Numbered from the stretch's first letter, positions 15,144 through 23,178 are shown. The stretch is DNA of 24,095 nt from an uncultured Gemmatimonadota bacterium (GCA_946479895.1 CAMLHT010000019.1:1-24095), one strand, 5' to 3'. Numbers and translations: made by a program. Notes: generated by a model from the letters alone, not told the origin.

Positions 15144-18098
15144 TCAGAAGCGGAGCGTGAGGCCAGCCGTGATCACCTTCTGCAGCGGAACGGCGCGCTG
15201 GCTGCTCAGCTCGGGATCGAGGCCGCTCCACCTGGTGTGCGTCCACAGGTTGCGCCCCTCCACGTAGATGCGGGCGCTCTCGGTGCCGACCTGCGACGTC
15301 AGCCGCGCCGGCAGGTCGTAGGAGAGCGTGAGGTCCTTGAGCCGGATGAAGCTCGCGTCCTCGTAGAACGGCAGCGCGTACGGGTTGCTCGTGTTGCTGT
15401 TCGCGGGATAGGTGTTGATCGGCGTCTCGGGCGTCCACCAGGTGCGGTACACCATGTTGCGGCGCACGTCGGTGAAGACCTGGTTGGTGCCGAGCAGGTC
15501 GTTGGCGCGCGTGACGCCCTGCACCGTGTTGAAGTAGGCGGAGAGGGTGATCCCGCGATACCGCACCGAGTTGTTCAGCCCGGCGCTGTACTTCGGTTCG
15601 AGGCTGCCGATGAAGGTGCGGTCGAGCGGATCGATCTTCCCGTCGCCGTTGATGTCCTTGACCTTCACGTCACCCGGCTTGGCCGTCGGCTGGGAGCTGT
15701 TGGCGATGTCGTCGCCTTCCTGGAAGATGCCGTCGAACTGGTAGCCGTAGTTGACGTCGATCGGGTGCCCGATGAACCAGCCGCTCGCGATGTCGTCGGT
15801 CCGGTCGCCGTACAGGTCGACGATCCTGTTCCGGTTCGCCGAGACGTTGAAGTCGGTGCGCCACGTCCAGCCGGCACGATCGAGGTTCAGCGTACCGAGT
15901 GTCAGCTCGAAGCCCTTGTTCGACGTCTTGCCGATGTTCTGCACGATCGACGTGATCCCCTGCACCGACGAGATGGAACGGCGCAGCAGCAGGTCGCTCG
16001 TGCTGGCTGAGTAGGCGTCGGCCGTCAGGTGCAGCCGGTCCTTCCACATGCTCAGGTCCAGCCCGACGTTCTTCGAGAGCGTCGTCTCCCACTTCAGGTC
16101 CGGATTGCCGAGCGACGAGGGGATGTACCCGGGCAGGGTGGTAGTGCCCTCGACGTACGAGCGGTCATCGAGCTGGCCGAACGTCTGGTAGGGGCGAATG
16201 GCCTGGTTGCCGTTCCTGCCGTACGAGAGGCGGAGCTTGAGCGCATCCACCGTGGTCTTCCATGGGAAGAAGCTTTCGTTGGAGATGTTCCAGCCGAGCG
16301 CGAGGGACGGAAAGACGCCGTACTTGTTGTTCGTGCCGAACCCCGAGTACCCGTCCCGCCGCACCGTTCCAGTCACCAGGTAGCGCTCGTCGTACGAGTA
16401 GTTCACGCGCGCCATCTGCGAGATCAGCTTCGAGTCCGTCTCGGTGAATGACGGGACCGAGAGCAGCGCGAGGTTGGAGCGGTAGTTCAGCACGTCGTTC
16501 GGGTAGCCCTGCGCGTCCACCTCGTGCTCGTCGAGCGACGAGGACGCCTCGCTGAGGAGTCCGGTGAGGTCGAGGCCGTGCCGTCCGAAGTTGCGCACGT
16601 AGTGCAGCACGTTCTCGAGCGTCCAGTCGTTGCGCTGCGACTCATATACGGTGGACTGGCCGCCGACCGTGAGCCCCGTCTGCGTGTTGCGGCCGTAGTA
16701 GCGGCCGCGGTTGCGGTCGGCGATGTCGAGGCCCGCGTTGAGCCGGTAGCTCAGCCCCGCGACCTGCGGGACGCTGAGCTGGAGGTAGTTGCTGGAGAAG
16801 ACGCGGTTGCTCCGGTCCTGATCCACGACGTGCAGGTTCGCGAGCACGTTGTCGGTGATCGGATCCTCCGGCCAGGGAACGAGCAGTTCGTTCCCTGCCG
16901 CGTCGTACGGGCTGATGAGCGGATTGCTCGAGAAGGCGGTGCCGAACGAGACGGGCAGGCCGTCGCGATTGGTGTGGACGCCCTGGGTGCTGGTCCCGAC
17001 GCTCAGCCATGACTTCAGCTTCTGGTCGAGGTTCAGGCGCACCGTCGAGCGGCCGAATGCGTCGTTCAACGCCACGCCGTTTACCCGGAGCAGGGAGCCA
17101 CCCACGTAGTAGCGAGTGTCCTCCGAACCGCCGGCGAACGACAGGTCGTGGCTCTGCTGGTTGCCAGTGCGCGTGCCGATTCGCAGCCAGTCGGTGTTCA
17201 CCCCCGCATCGAGGTTCGCCTGCTCGGTCGCGGTGAGCACGGTCGCACAGTCCTGCGTCGGGCTCGTGCGCATGCGCACGCACTTGAAGTCGGCGAACTC
17301 CTGTGCGTTCATCAGGCGCGGCAGGTTGGCGATGCGCTGCTGCCCGACGTAGCCGGTATAGCGCACCTGCGGCTTGCCGCGTGACCCCTTTCGCGACGTG
17401 ATCAGCACGACACCGTTCGATCCCCGGCTCCCGTAGATCGCCGTCGCGGAGGCGTCCTTCAGCACCTCGATGGACTGGATGTCGTCGGGGTTCAGATCGG
17501 CGAGGCCGCCACTGTAGGGAATACCGTCCACCACGATCAGCGGCTCGGTGCTCGCCGAGATGGAGTTGCGGCCGCGCACGAGGATGTTGAGCGTCGGCTC
17601 CGCGCCGGCGCCGGCGGTGGTCACCGTGACCCCGGCCACCGAGCCTTCCAGCGCCTGCGCCACGTTCGTGTTCGGCTTCTCCTGCAACTGCGTCGGCGGG
17701 ACGCTCGCCACGGACCCCGTGATGTCGCTGCGCTTCTGCGTGCCGTAGCCGACGACCACGACCTCGCTCAGCGACACAGCCGTGGGCGAGAGTCTGATCT
17801 CCACCGAGGTGCGGCCGTTGAGCGGGACCTCCTGGCGCGCGAATCCGATGCGCGACACGACGAGCGTCGCATTCGCCTCGGGCACGCGCAGGGTGAAGAC
17901 GCCTTTCGCATCGGTCTGGGTCGCGATCGTGGTGCCCTTGACCGCCACGGTCACGTTCGGAATCGGCTCCGCCGTCGTGTCCGCGACCACGGTGCCGCGC
18001 ACGACGACTTGCTGGGCCTGCAGCTTCGAGTACACCCCATCGATCGCGAACAGTGCCGCGATGAGCAGACCGAGGCGCCGCAATCTTGATCCCCGCAT
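15144..18098 (-). CDS. SusC/RagA-family TonB-dependent outer-membrane transporter
   Basis: A 984-aa TonB-dependent porin, predicted to import the oligosaccharide bound by the adjacent SusD using TonB-transduced energy. Order: signal peptide (ends near QAQQ, 30); carboxypeptidase-regulatory-like domain (about 33-105); TonB-box-like SEVVVVGYG (111-119); plug domain with ALEGSVAGVTV, LIVVDGIPYSGG, VLKDASATAIYGSRGSNGV; then the beta-barrel ending in the aromatic terminus GLTLRF. Length is typical of SusC. The start ATG 18098 gives a clean signal peptide, but no strong Shine-Dalgarno site precedes it. It lies 113 nt after the 958-aa hydrolase gene, a gap holding a strong hairpin, so susC may have its own promoter or be attenuated relative to the upstream genes. 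Confidence 0.96.
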   Translation of the reverse strand: MRGSRLRRLGLLIAALFAIDGVYSKLQAQQVVVRGTVVADTTAEPIPNVTVAVKGTTIATQTDAKGVFTLRVPEANATLVVSRIGFARQEVPLNGRTSVEIRLSPTAVSLSEVVVVGYGTQKRSDITGSVASVPPTQLQEKPNTNVAQALEGSVAGVTVTTAGAGAEPTLNILVRGRNSISASTEPLIVVDGIPYSGGLADLNPDDIQSIEVLKDASATAIYGSRGSNGVVLITSRKGSRGKPQVRYTGYVGQQRIANLPRLMNAQEFADFKCVRMRTSPTQDCATVLTATEQANLDAGVNTDWLRIGTRTGNQQSHDLSFAGGSEDTRYYVGGSLLRVNGVALNDAFGRSTVRLNLDQKLKSWLSVGTSTQGVHTNRDGLPVSFGTAFSSNPLISPYDAAGNELLVPWPEDPITDNVLANLHVVDQDRSNRVFSSNYLQLSVPQVAGLSYRLNAGLDIADRNRGRYYGRNTQTGLTVGGQSTVYESQRNDWTLENVLHYVRNFGRHGLDLTGLLSEASSSLDEHEVDAQGYPNDVLNYRSNLALLSVPSFTETDSKLISQMARVNYSYDERYLVTGTVRRDGYSGFGTNNKYGVFPSLALGWNISNESFFPWKTTVDALKLRLSYGRNGNQAIRPYQTFGQLDDRSYVEGTTTLPGYIPSSLGNPDLKWETTLSKNVGLDLSMWKDRLHLTADAYSASTSDLLLRRSISSVQGITSIVQNIGKTSNKGFELTLGTLNLDRAGWTWRTDFNVSANRNRIVDLYGDRTDDIASGWFIGHPIDVNYGYQFDGIFQEGDDIANSSQPTAKPGDVKVKDINGDGKIDPLDRTFIGSLEPKYSAGLNNSVRYRGITLSAYFNTVQGVTRANDLLGTNQVFTDVRRNMVYRTWWTPETPINTYPANSNTSNPYALPFYEDASFIRLKDLTLSYDLPARLTSQVGTESARIYVEGRNLWTHTRWSGLDPELSSQRAVPLQKVITAGLTLRF

Positions 18099-18171
18099 GC
18101 TGGTTACCAGGTAGGTGATGATGATGAGCGGAGCGCGACAGCGCCCCGGCGAACGCGGTGCAACAACGACT

Positions 18172-18204
18172 CACGAGGCGTCGCCTGCCAGGCGACGCCT
18201 CGTG
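18172..18204 (-). terminator. Hairpin between the 958-aa hydrolase gene and susC
   Basis: A perfect 14-bp inverted repeat (arms 18172-18185 and 18191-18204), extendable by one T-A pair to a 3-nt loop. It starts 8 nt after the hydrolase stop codon on the minus strand. The following bases (AGTCGTTGTTG) are only mildly T-rich. It may be a partial terminator, a processing site or an RNA-stabilising stem that sets different expression on either side. No convincing promoter is visible between it and the susC start. Confidence 0.6.
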
Positions 18205-18211
18205 GCGGGTC

Positions 18212-21088
18212 CTACGGTGGGTCGATCACGGCGCCGCCCGCGCGGTTGCCGAGCGCGGCGCCCTTCTCCACGCCGGTGACCCGCACCACGGCATCCTTCG
18301 CATTGGGCCAGAAGCGGAGCTCCAGCTCCACGACCGCTGCTTCCACGCCCGTCTCGTCGGCGCCGGTGAGCACCAGCCATTCGTGGCCGCCCGTACGATC
18401 GAGCGCGATCGTCCCGTGGCCCGGCTGCGCGGAGGTCGCGGTATGCGTGCCGGCGATCAGCGCATTCGTCGACGGTCTGCCGACGAGCAGCACGGTGCCG
18501 TGCGTCGCCAGTGAGTCGGGCAGGTCCTTCTCGCTCGACACGCGCACCGGTCTTCCTGTCGCCGCCTGGAGCGTGTTGGCGAGCTGGTACGCGTCCTCCA
18601 GCTCGAGCTTCTGCGTCTCGTTGCCGAACACCACGGCGAGTGGACGATCCCACTTCACCTCGTGCACCACGCCCGGCCCCTGCGCGTACGTCACCCGATC
18701 GCCGAGGACGGTGGAGTCGGCGAACCTCGGTGCTCCCTCGTTCGACGCGATCCCCCAGCCGATCGACGTGGCGGAGTCGTACTTCACCTCGAGGAAGTGA
18801 TGATATGTGCCGGGCATCGCGCCCGCCGGCAGCCAGAGCGCCACGCGCCCGTTGGCGCTGTCGTGCGGCGCGAGAGTCAACGACGATGGCGTGAGGAGAC
18901 GCGTCTTCGTGCCGTCGAAGGCGACCGGCGTCAGCGCCACACGTTGCACGCGATCGGTGTGATTCGCGATGGTGAACGCCGCTTCCGCGGCATCGCCCGC
19001 GAACTTCACTTCGCTCACCTGCACCGGCATCTGCCGCGTCGGTGCGTCGGGACGCTCGTACTCGCGCATCAGCTCCATCGCCACGAACGCCGTCTGCTTG
19101 GGCCGGCGGTCGAGGCCGAGCGGCTCGTAGTGCCGGCTCATGGTGCCCGCCACGGCGGGATTGAAGGCAAGATCCTCGTGGAGCTGGAACTCCAGCACTT
19201 CCGGAATCGCCCGTGGCGCCAGCACCTGCCGGTAGATCTCGGCGAACTCCTTCGCCTGCAGTTCCGGCGCGAGGCGCGTGAGATCCTTCCAGTTGAACTC
19301 GCCGAGCGTGACCGCCCTGCCGATCTCCGTGGCGTAGCCCGCCGAGCCGAGCATGTGCGAGCTCCACGCCTGCTTCCACGCCGGGCCGTGCTTGTAGGCG
19401 TGGAGGCCCACGCGGTCGAACGGCACGCCGAGCTGGCGCAGGCGCTCGAACATGCTGTTGTTGCCGGCGCCGGTGAGATAGACCTGGGCGTTCGGCGCCG
19501 CCGCCTTCGCGGCGGCGTACATCGCCGACCAGCGCGCCGGCTCCCCGGGCTTGATGCCGGGAATCAGGTTCTCGTTCTCCAGCTCCACCCGCGTGACGAG
19601 ATCCGCATAACGATGAAGGACCGCCGATACCCACTCCGGCGGTCCTTCCGTGTCCACCAGCCACTTGAGGCCGAGGGCGCGCGACTCGTTCGCGTAGAAA
19701 TCGAGGAACGCGAACGCGTTGGCGCGATCGAGCCTCTGCAGGAGCTCGAGGTGGTGCAGTCGCACCATGTCGAACCCCATCGCGCGCACGATGTGCAGGT
19801 CGGTGCGCATGCGCGGGATGAACGCGCGCCACTGCTTCCACATGACGGGCGACGTCGCCCAGAATCCCTCCGACGTCACCCCCGGCACGCGGTAGAAGTC
19901 GAAGTTTTCCGTGAACGTGGAGTACGGGAAATAGCTGATCCCGAACGTCACGTACGGCACGCCGATGTCGGCGCGCACCGTGTCGCCAGCGCGCGAGACG
20001 AGTCGGGCCCCGGAGAACTCGCGCAACTGGATCTCTCCCCACCGCGGCGGTGGCGCATCGTCGACCGCCAGTCGCCACTTGAGCGCCACCGTGTCGCCAG
20101 GCATCGGTGTCGCGTACGGTGCCACGGCCATGTAGCCCTTCTTCGGCTGGCGCGCGTTCGGGCCCGCGATCTCCGACACCAGATACGTGGTGTCGCCGCG
20201 CGGGCGCGTCAGCTCCCACACGTAGAAATGACTCGCCTCCGCCCAGGTGCTGCCGTGCTTCACCGACGGCGTGGGCGTGAAGCCGTTCACGGAGAGCAGC
20301 GTCGTGGCGCCGGTCTTCCACTGCAGCCAGTCCACGCCGTGCACGTACCGGAAGTCCGCCTCCCATGTACCGGGTGTCGCCGCGCCGTCCAGCTCGCGCC
20401 CGTTGTAGCGCATCCGCGCGTCACTCGGCGACGGCGTCACCACTCGCCGCACGAGGGCCACGTAGGCGGGTGACGTGGATGCCGGCGCGCGGCGCACCAC
20501 ACCCGCGCGCATGTCCAGCCAGCCGTCGGCATACGGACGCGCCGTGACGGCGATCGTGTAGCCGTCGTGCTCGGCGGTGCCGCGCAGCGCGCCATCGGCG
20601 GCTCGCGTCCAGGTGATCGGCGTCGGCGCAAAGGCGCGGATGGCGGCGTCGGTCGTCGCCGTGTCGCCCGGAATCACGACCAGCCCGAACGCCACGTCAC
20701 CGAGCGCGTGAGCCTTCCAGCGCAGCGCGAGCGAGGCTCGGGAAGGCGTGACGTCGAGCGGGCCGTCGTGCGCGGGCGCGATCGCCACCGGTGGTCCGGT
20801 GCGCGTGAGAGAGACCGCGCCCTTCGCCGGCAACGTGGCGAACAGGTGCGCTCGGCCCTTTCGCACGTCGGCGACGGCGTTCGGTCCGGTGTAGTGCCCG
20901 TCCGCCAGGTCCACCATCAGGTCGATCGGGCCACGATAGGGAATCTCGTGGTTGTTGCGCACCAGCAGCGTGCGCTGCTGGGCCCCCGCGGGGGTCGCGC
21001 ACAGCGTGAGCACCGGCAGCGTCATCCCCGTCGCCACGATGGCGCCGCACAGGAAGGACAGCAGGCGGTGACGGCGCGCGCCGCTCAC
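18212..21088 (-). CDS. Secreted putative glycoside hydrolase, clan GH-A-like, family not recognised
   Basis: A 958-aa exported protein with a signal peptide ending near PAGAQQ. The N-terminal half (about 40-370) is beta-rich and unassigned. Residues about 375-660 look like a TIM barrel with the clan GH-A layout: Glu506 in VELENENLIPG as acid/base candidate and Glu597 in AVTLGEFNWKD as nucleophile candidate, with MGFDMVRLHH and VGLHAYKHG between expected strands. A C-terminal region (about 840-900; AVVFGNETQKLELEDAYQLA) resembles an accessory alpha/beta domain. The start is taken as GTG 21088, which overlaps the regulator stop as GTGA and leaves a good signal peptide, with GGAGA about 11 nt upstream; the frame is open 9 codons further. 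Its tight coupling to the regulator and proximity to susCD point to action on the imported glycan. Confidence 0.75.
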   Translation of the reverse strand: MSGARRHRLLSFLCGAIVATGMTLPVLTLCATPAGAQQRTLLVRNNHEIPYRGPIDLMVDLADGHYTGPNAVADVRKGRAHLFATLPAKGAVSLTRTGPPVAIAPAHDGPLDVTPSRASLALRWKAHALGDVAFGLVVIPGDTATTDAAIRAFAPTPITWTRAADGALRGTAEHDGYTIAVTARPYADGWLDMRAGVVRRAPASTSPAYVALVRRVVTPSPSDARMRYNGRELDGAATPGTWEADFRYVHGVDWLQWKTGATTLLSVNGFTPTPSVKHGSTWAEASHFYVWELTRPRGDTTYLVSEIAGPNARQPKKGYMAVAPYATPMPGDTVALKWRLAVDDAPPPRWGEIQLREFSGARLVSRAGDTVRADIGVPYVTFGISYFPYSTFTENFDFYRVPGVTSEGFWATSPVMWKQWRAFIPRMRTDLHIVRAMGFDMVRLHHLELLQRLDRANAFAFLDFYANESRALGLKWLVDTEGPPEWVSAVLHRYADLVTRVELENENLIPGIKPGEPARWSAMYAAAKAAAPNAQVYLTGAGNNSMFERLRQLGVPFDRVGLHAYKHGPAWKQAWSSHMLGSAGYATEIGRAVTLGEFNWKDLTRLAPELQAKEFAEIYRQVLAPRAIPEVLEFQLHEDLAFNPAVAGTMSRHYEPLGLDRRPKQTAFVAMELMREYERPDAPTRQMPVQVSEVKFAGDAAEAAFTIANHTDRVQRVALTPVAFDGTKTRLLTPSSLTLAPHDSANGRVALWLPAGAMPGTYHHFLEVKYDSATSIGWGIASNEGAPRFADSTVLGDRVTYAQGPGVVHEVKWDRPLAVVFGNETQKLELEDAYQLANTLQAATGRPVRVSSEKDLPDSLATHGTVLLVGRPSTNALIAGTHTATSAQPGHGTIALDRTGGHEWLVLTGADETGVEAAVVELELRFWPNAKDAVVRVTGVEKGAALGNRAGGAVIDPP

Positions 21089-21804
21089 GTGAGGGGCGTC
21101 TCCGCCGGCTCCCACTTCTGCAGCATGTCGCGCACGCGTTCGAGGTGCGACTTCATGCGCGCCACGGCGAGTTCGGCGTCGCGCGCGCGGAGCGCCTCGT
21201 AGATCTCCACGTGCTCGTGGTGATCGTCTTCCTGGCGTCCGTGGATGCCGAGGATGATTCGCTGCTCCTGACGGAAGAGATTCGAGAGCACGTCGAGGAT
21301 CTGGTGCATCACCACGTTGCCCGACGCAAGCGCGATCTGCCGGTGGAAGGCGAGATTCACCTGATTGAGCAGCGCGGCGTCGTCGAAGCTCCTGCCGGCG
21401 CGAGTGAGCAGGCGGTTCATCTCGTCGAGGTGCTCGTCGGTGGCGTGCTGCGCGGCGAGCGCCGCCGTCTGCAGCTCGATCGGAATGCGCGCCTCGATGA
21501 GGTCGACGAGCAGCTTGCGCGTCGGCGGCGCATCGAGCACCGGGTTGGTGATGAGCAGCGAATCGGGCGACCGTCCCACGTAGACGCCGGACCCGTGGCG
21601 GATCTCCACGATGCCCACCGTCTCCAGCTTCTTCAGCGCCTCGCGCAGGGTGGGTGAACCGACCCCGAACTGCCGAGCCATCCGCGAGATGGCCGGCAGC
21701 CGGGATCCCGGCTGCTGATGACCCGTCTGGATGAGCTGCGTGATCCGCTGTGCGATGTCGTCCGCCAGGCTCTGCCGGAGGACAGGCGCGAAGACTTTTT
21801 CCAT
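21085..21804 (-). CDS. FadR-subfamily GntR transcriptional regulator (UxuR/ExuR-like)
   Basis: A 239-aa one-component regulator. The winged helix-turn-helix (about 12-76) contains RLPAISRMARQFGVGSPTLR, KKLETVGIVEIRHGSGVYV. The all-helical FCD ligand domain (about 95-230) has histidines in the usual metal-site positions: His154 in NLAFHRQIA, His198 in HEHVEIYEAL, His220 in MKSHLERV. FCD regulators of this type (ExuR, UxuR) sense hexuronates or their early catabolites and are commonly repressors. It is the first gene of the minus-strand operon. Forty nt upstream of its ATG lies the palindrome AAGTCATAATATGACTT, repeated before the transporter gene, which suggests self-regulation and control of neighbours. 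Its stop overlaps the hydrolase start by 4 nt. Ligand identity is inferred from the operon. Confidence 0.92.
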   Translation of the reverse strand: MEKVFAPVLRQSLADDIAQRITQLIQTGHQQPGSRLPAISRMARQFGVGSPTLREALKKLETVGIVEIRHGSGVYVGRSPDSLLITNPVLDAPPTRKLLVDLIEARIPIELQTAALAAQHATDEHLDEMNRLLTRAGRSFDDAALLNQVNLAFHRQIALASGNVVMHQILDVLSNLFRQEQRIILGIHGRQEDDHHEHVEIYEALRARDAELAVARMKSHLERVRDMLQKWEPAETPLT

Positions 21805-21843
21805 GTGAGGCTGGATTTGTGTCCTCTGGTGCCGCGAGTCAAC

Positions 21844-21860
21844 AAGTCATAATATGACTT
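21844..21860. promoter_or_regulatory. Candidate operator, copy 1 (regulator/PHP divergent gap)
   Basis: AAGTCATAATATGACTT is an odd palindrome with perfect 8-bp arms around a single A. It lies in the 148-nt gap between the divergent FadR-type regulator and the PHP gene. The identity with copy 2 extends to 23 nt (21839-21861), including TCAAC on the left. It ends 92 nt before the PHP ATG and begins 40 nt from the regulator ATG. Size, AT-rich centre and GTC/GAC arms suit a FadR-family dimer site. CATAAT within it could serve as a -10 on the plus strand. Confidence 0.75.
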
Positions 21861-21952
21861 TCTGACCCGACGATATGTGTTCGCTTTCGGCCTGTCAAGC
21901 CAAGCTCGAGGCCGCCACCCACTCGATTCCGACGCTCCCGGATACCGGATAA

Positions 21953-23050
21953 ATGAAGGCGTTCCCTGAATCGAGCCGTCGTTCGCTGCCGTGGGCCGTC
22001 GCCGGACTGGTTCTCGTCACGTTCGCCGGCGGCGCGCGGAGCCAGTCCGGTACCACGCCGGCCGCGCACTGGTATCGCGGCAACACGCACGTACACACCA
22101 ACGAATCGGACGGGAACGCGCCTCCCGCCGATGTCGCCGCCTGGTATCGCAGCCACGGCTACGACTTCGTGGTCATCACCGACCACGAGCGCATCACGGA
22201 TGTCGTGCCACTCCAGCACCGGTTCGGTGCGTCGGGACACTTTCTCGTCCTGCCCGGTGAGGAGGTGACGCAGCAGATCGCCGACTCCACTCATCCCAGT
22301 GGCGCCAGGCAGGCGCACGTGGTCGCCATCGGCCTCTCTCGACCCGTGCTTCCACTCGGCGCGCGCGGCATCTCGGCTTCCGTCCCGATGGCGCAGGCCT
22401 ACGCGCGCAACATCGCCGATATCCGCCGCGCCGGCGGATTGGCGCAGGTGAACCACCCGAACTTCCGATGGTCGGTCACCCCGAACGACCTGATGTCCGT
22501 TCCCGACTCCACCTTGTTCGAGGTCTGGAACGCCCAGCCACACATCAACAACCTCGGCGGCGATGACGGAGCCGGCCACGTGGCGCTCTCCACCGATGCG
22601 TTGTGGGACACGCTGCTCACTCGCGGCAAGCTGCTGTACGGCGTGGCGAGCGACGACGCGCACAAGTTCCACCCGGACCAGCTCGAGGACTTCGAGGCGA
22701 CGCGTCCCGGTGGGGGCTGGGTGATGGTGCGCGCCGATACCCTGACGCCCGCGGCCATCATCGCCGCGCTGCGCGCCGGCCGCTTCTATGCCACCACCGG
22801 AATCCTGCTGTCCGACTATGCCGCGAGCTCGAGCAACGTCCGGCTGCGCATGACCTTTCCCATCGGCTCGCGCGACGATCGACGCTTTCGCACCCGGTTC
22901 ATCGGACTCGGCGGGCGGGTGCTCGCCGAGGTCGCCGGGCCGGTGGCCCAGTACACGATCCAGGGCGACGAAGGCTACGTGCGCGCCATGGTGACCGACT
23001 CGAACGGTCGCCGCCTGTGGACCCAGCCGTTCTGGGTGGGTCGGAAGTAA
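21953..23050 (+). CDS. Secreted PHP-domain metallohydrolase, CehA/McbA family
   Basis: A 365-aa protein with an N-terminal signal sequence (about 1-30, ending near GARSQ) and a PHP metal-dependent phosphoesterase-like domain. Metal-binding motifs are NTHVHTNESDG (His46, His48), ITDHE (Asp77, His78), LPGEEVT (Glu103), AHVVAIGL (His122), VNHPNF (His168) and SDDAHKF (Asp235, His237). The family includes phosphoesterases and hydrolases of unclear substrate; the CehA-type name does not fix the reaction. Start ATG 21953 is the only good start near the domain and has no clear Shine-Dalgarno site. It is transcribed divergently from the regulator, with the candidate operator in between, and is followed by a second copy of that operator, so it likely belongs to the hexuronate regulon. 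Confidence 0.85.
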   Translation: MKAFPESSRRSLPWAVAGLVLVTFAGGARSQSGTTPAAHWYRGNTHVHTNESDGNAPPADVAAWYRSHGYDFVVITDHERITDVVPLQHRFGASGHFLVLPGEEVTQQIADSTHPSGARQAHVVAIGLSRPVLPLGARGISASVPMAQAYARNIADIRRAGGLAQVNHPNFRWSVTPNDLMSVPDSTLFEVWNAQPHINNLGGDDGAGHVALSTDALWDTLLTRGKLLYGVASDDAHKFHPDQLEDFEATRPGGGWVMVRADTLTPAAIIAALRAGRFYATTGILLSDYAASSSNVRLRMTFPIGSRDDRRFRTRFIGLGGRVLAEVAGPVAQYTIQGDEGYVRAMVTDSNGRRLWTQPFWVGRK

Positions 23051-23052
23051 CT

Positions 23053-23073
23053 CTTGTTGAGCTACTCAACAAG
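23053..23073. repeat. Second palindrome overlapping operator copy 2
   Basis: CTTGTTGAG (23053-23061) and CTCAACAAG (23065-23073) form a perfect 9-bp inverted repeat around CTA, starting 2 nt after the PHP stop codon. Its right arm overlaps the first bases of operator copy 2. In RNA it could form a stem after the PHP gene; in DNA it could be a second protein site. Operator copy 1 lacks the left arm. Confidence 0.5.
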
Positions 23074-23087
23074 TCATAATATGACTT
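23071..23087. promoter_or_regulatory. Candidate operator, copy 2 (upstream of the hexuronate transporter)
   Basis: This is the same 17-bp palindrome AAGTCATAATATGACTT as at 21844-21860, within an identical 23-nt block (23066-23088) in the same orientation. It ends 91 nt before the transporter start, nearly the same spacing as copy 1 to the PHP gene. This supports a shared promoter/operator architecture under the FadR-type regulator. Confidence 0.75.
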
Positions 23088-23178
23088 TTGGGGCGCCTTC
23101 GTCGCTCGCCGAGCTCGACAGGATTGCCCCAACCGGCGGATGATCGCCCTTTACGAGCGTCCTTGATCGGAGGCGACC

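Noticed and set aside
13298..15160. 620-codon plus-strand open frame across susD
   Set aside because: It is antisense to a well-supported SusD protein and spans the susD/GH2 boundary; no domain is visible.
18662..20473. 603-codon plus-strand open frame inside the 958-aa hydrolase gene
   Set aside because: It has low-complexity Arg/His-rich translation, no start context, and is entirely covered by a convincing exported protein on the minus strand.
21839..22672. 277-codon minus-strand open frame across the PHP gene and into copy 1 of the operator
   Set aside because: It is the antisense shadow of the PHP metal-binding motifs, which are conserved on the plus strand.
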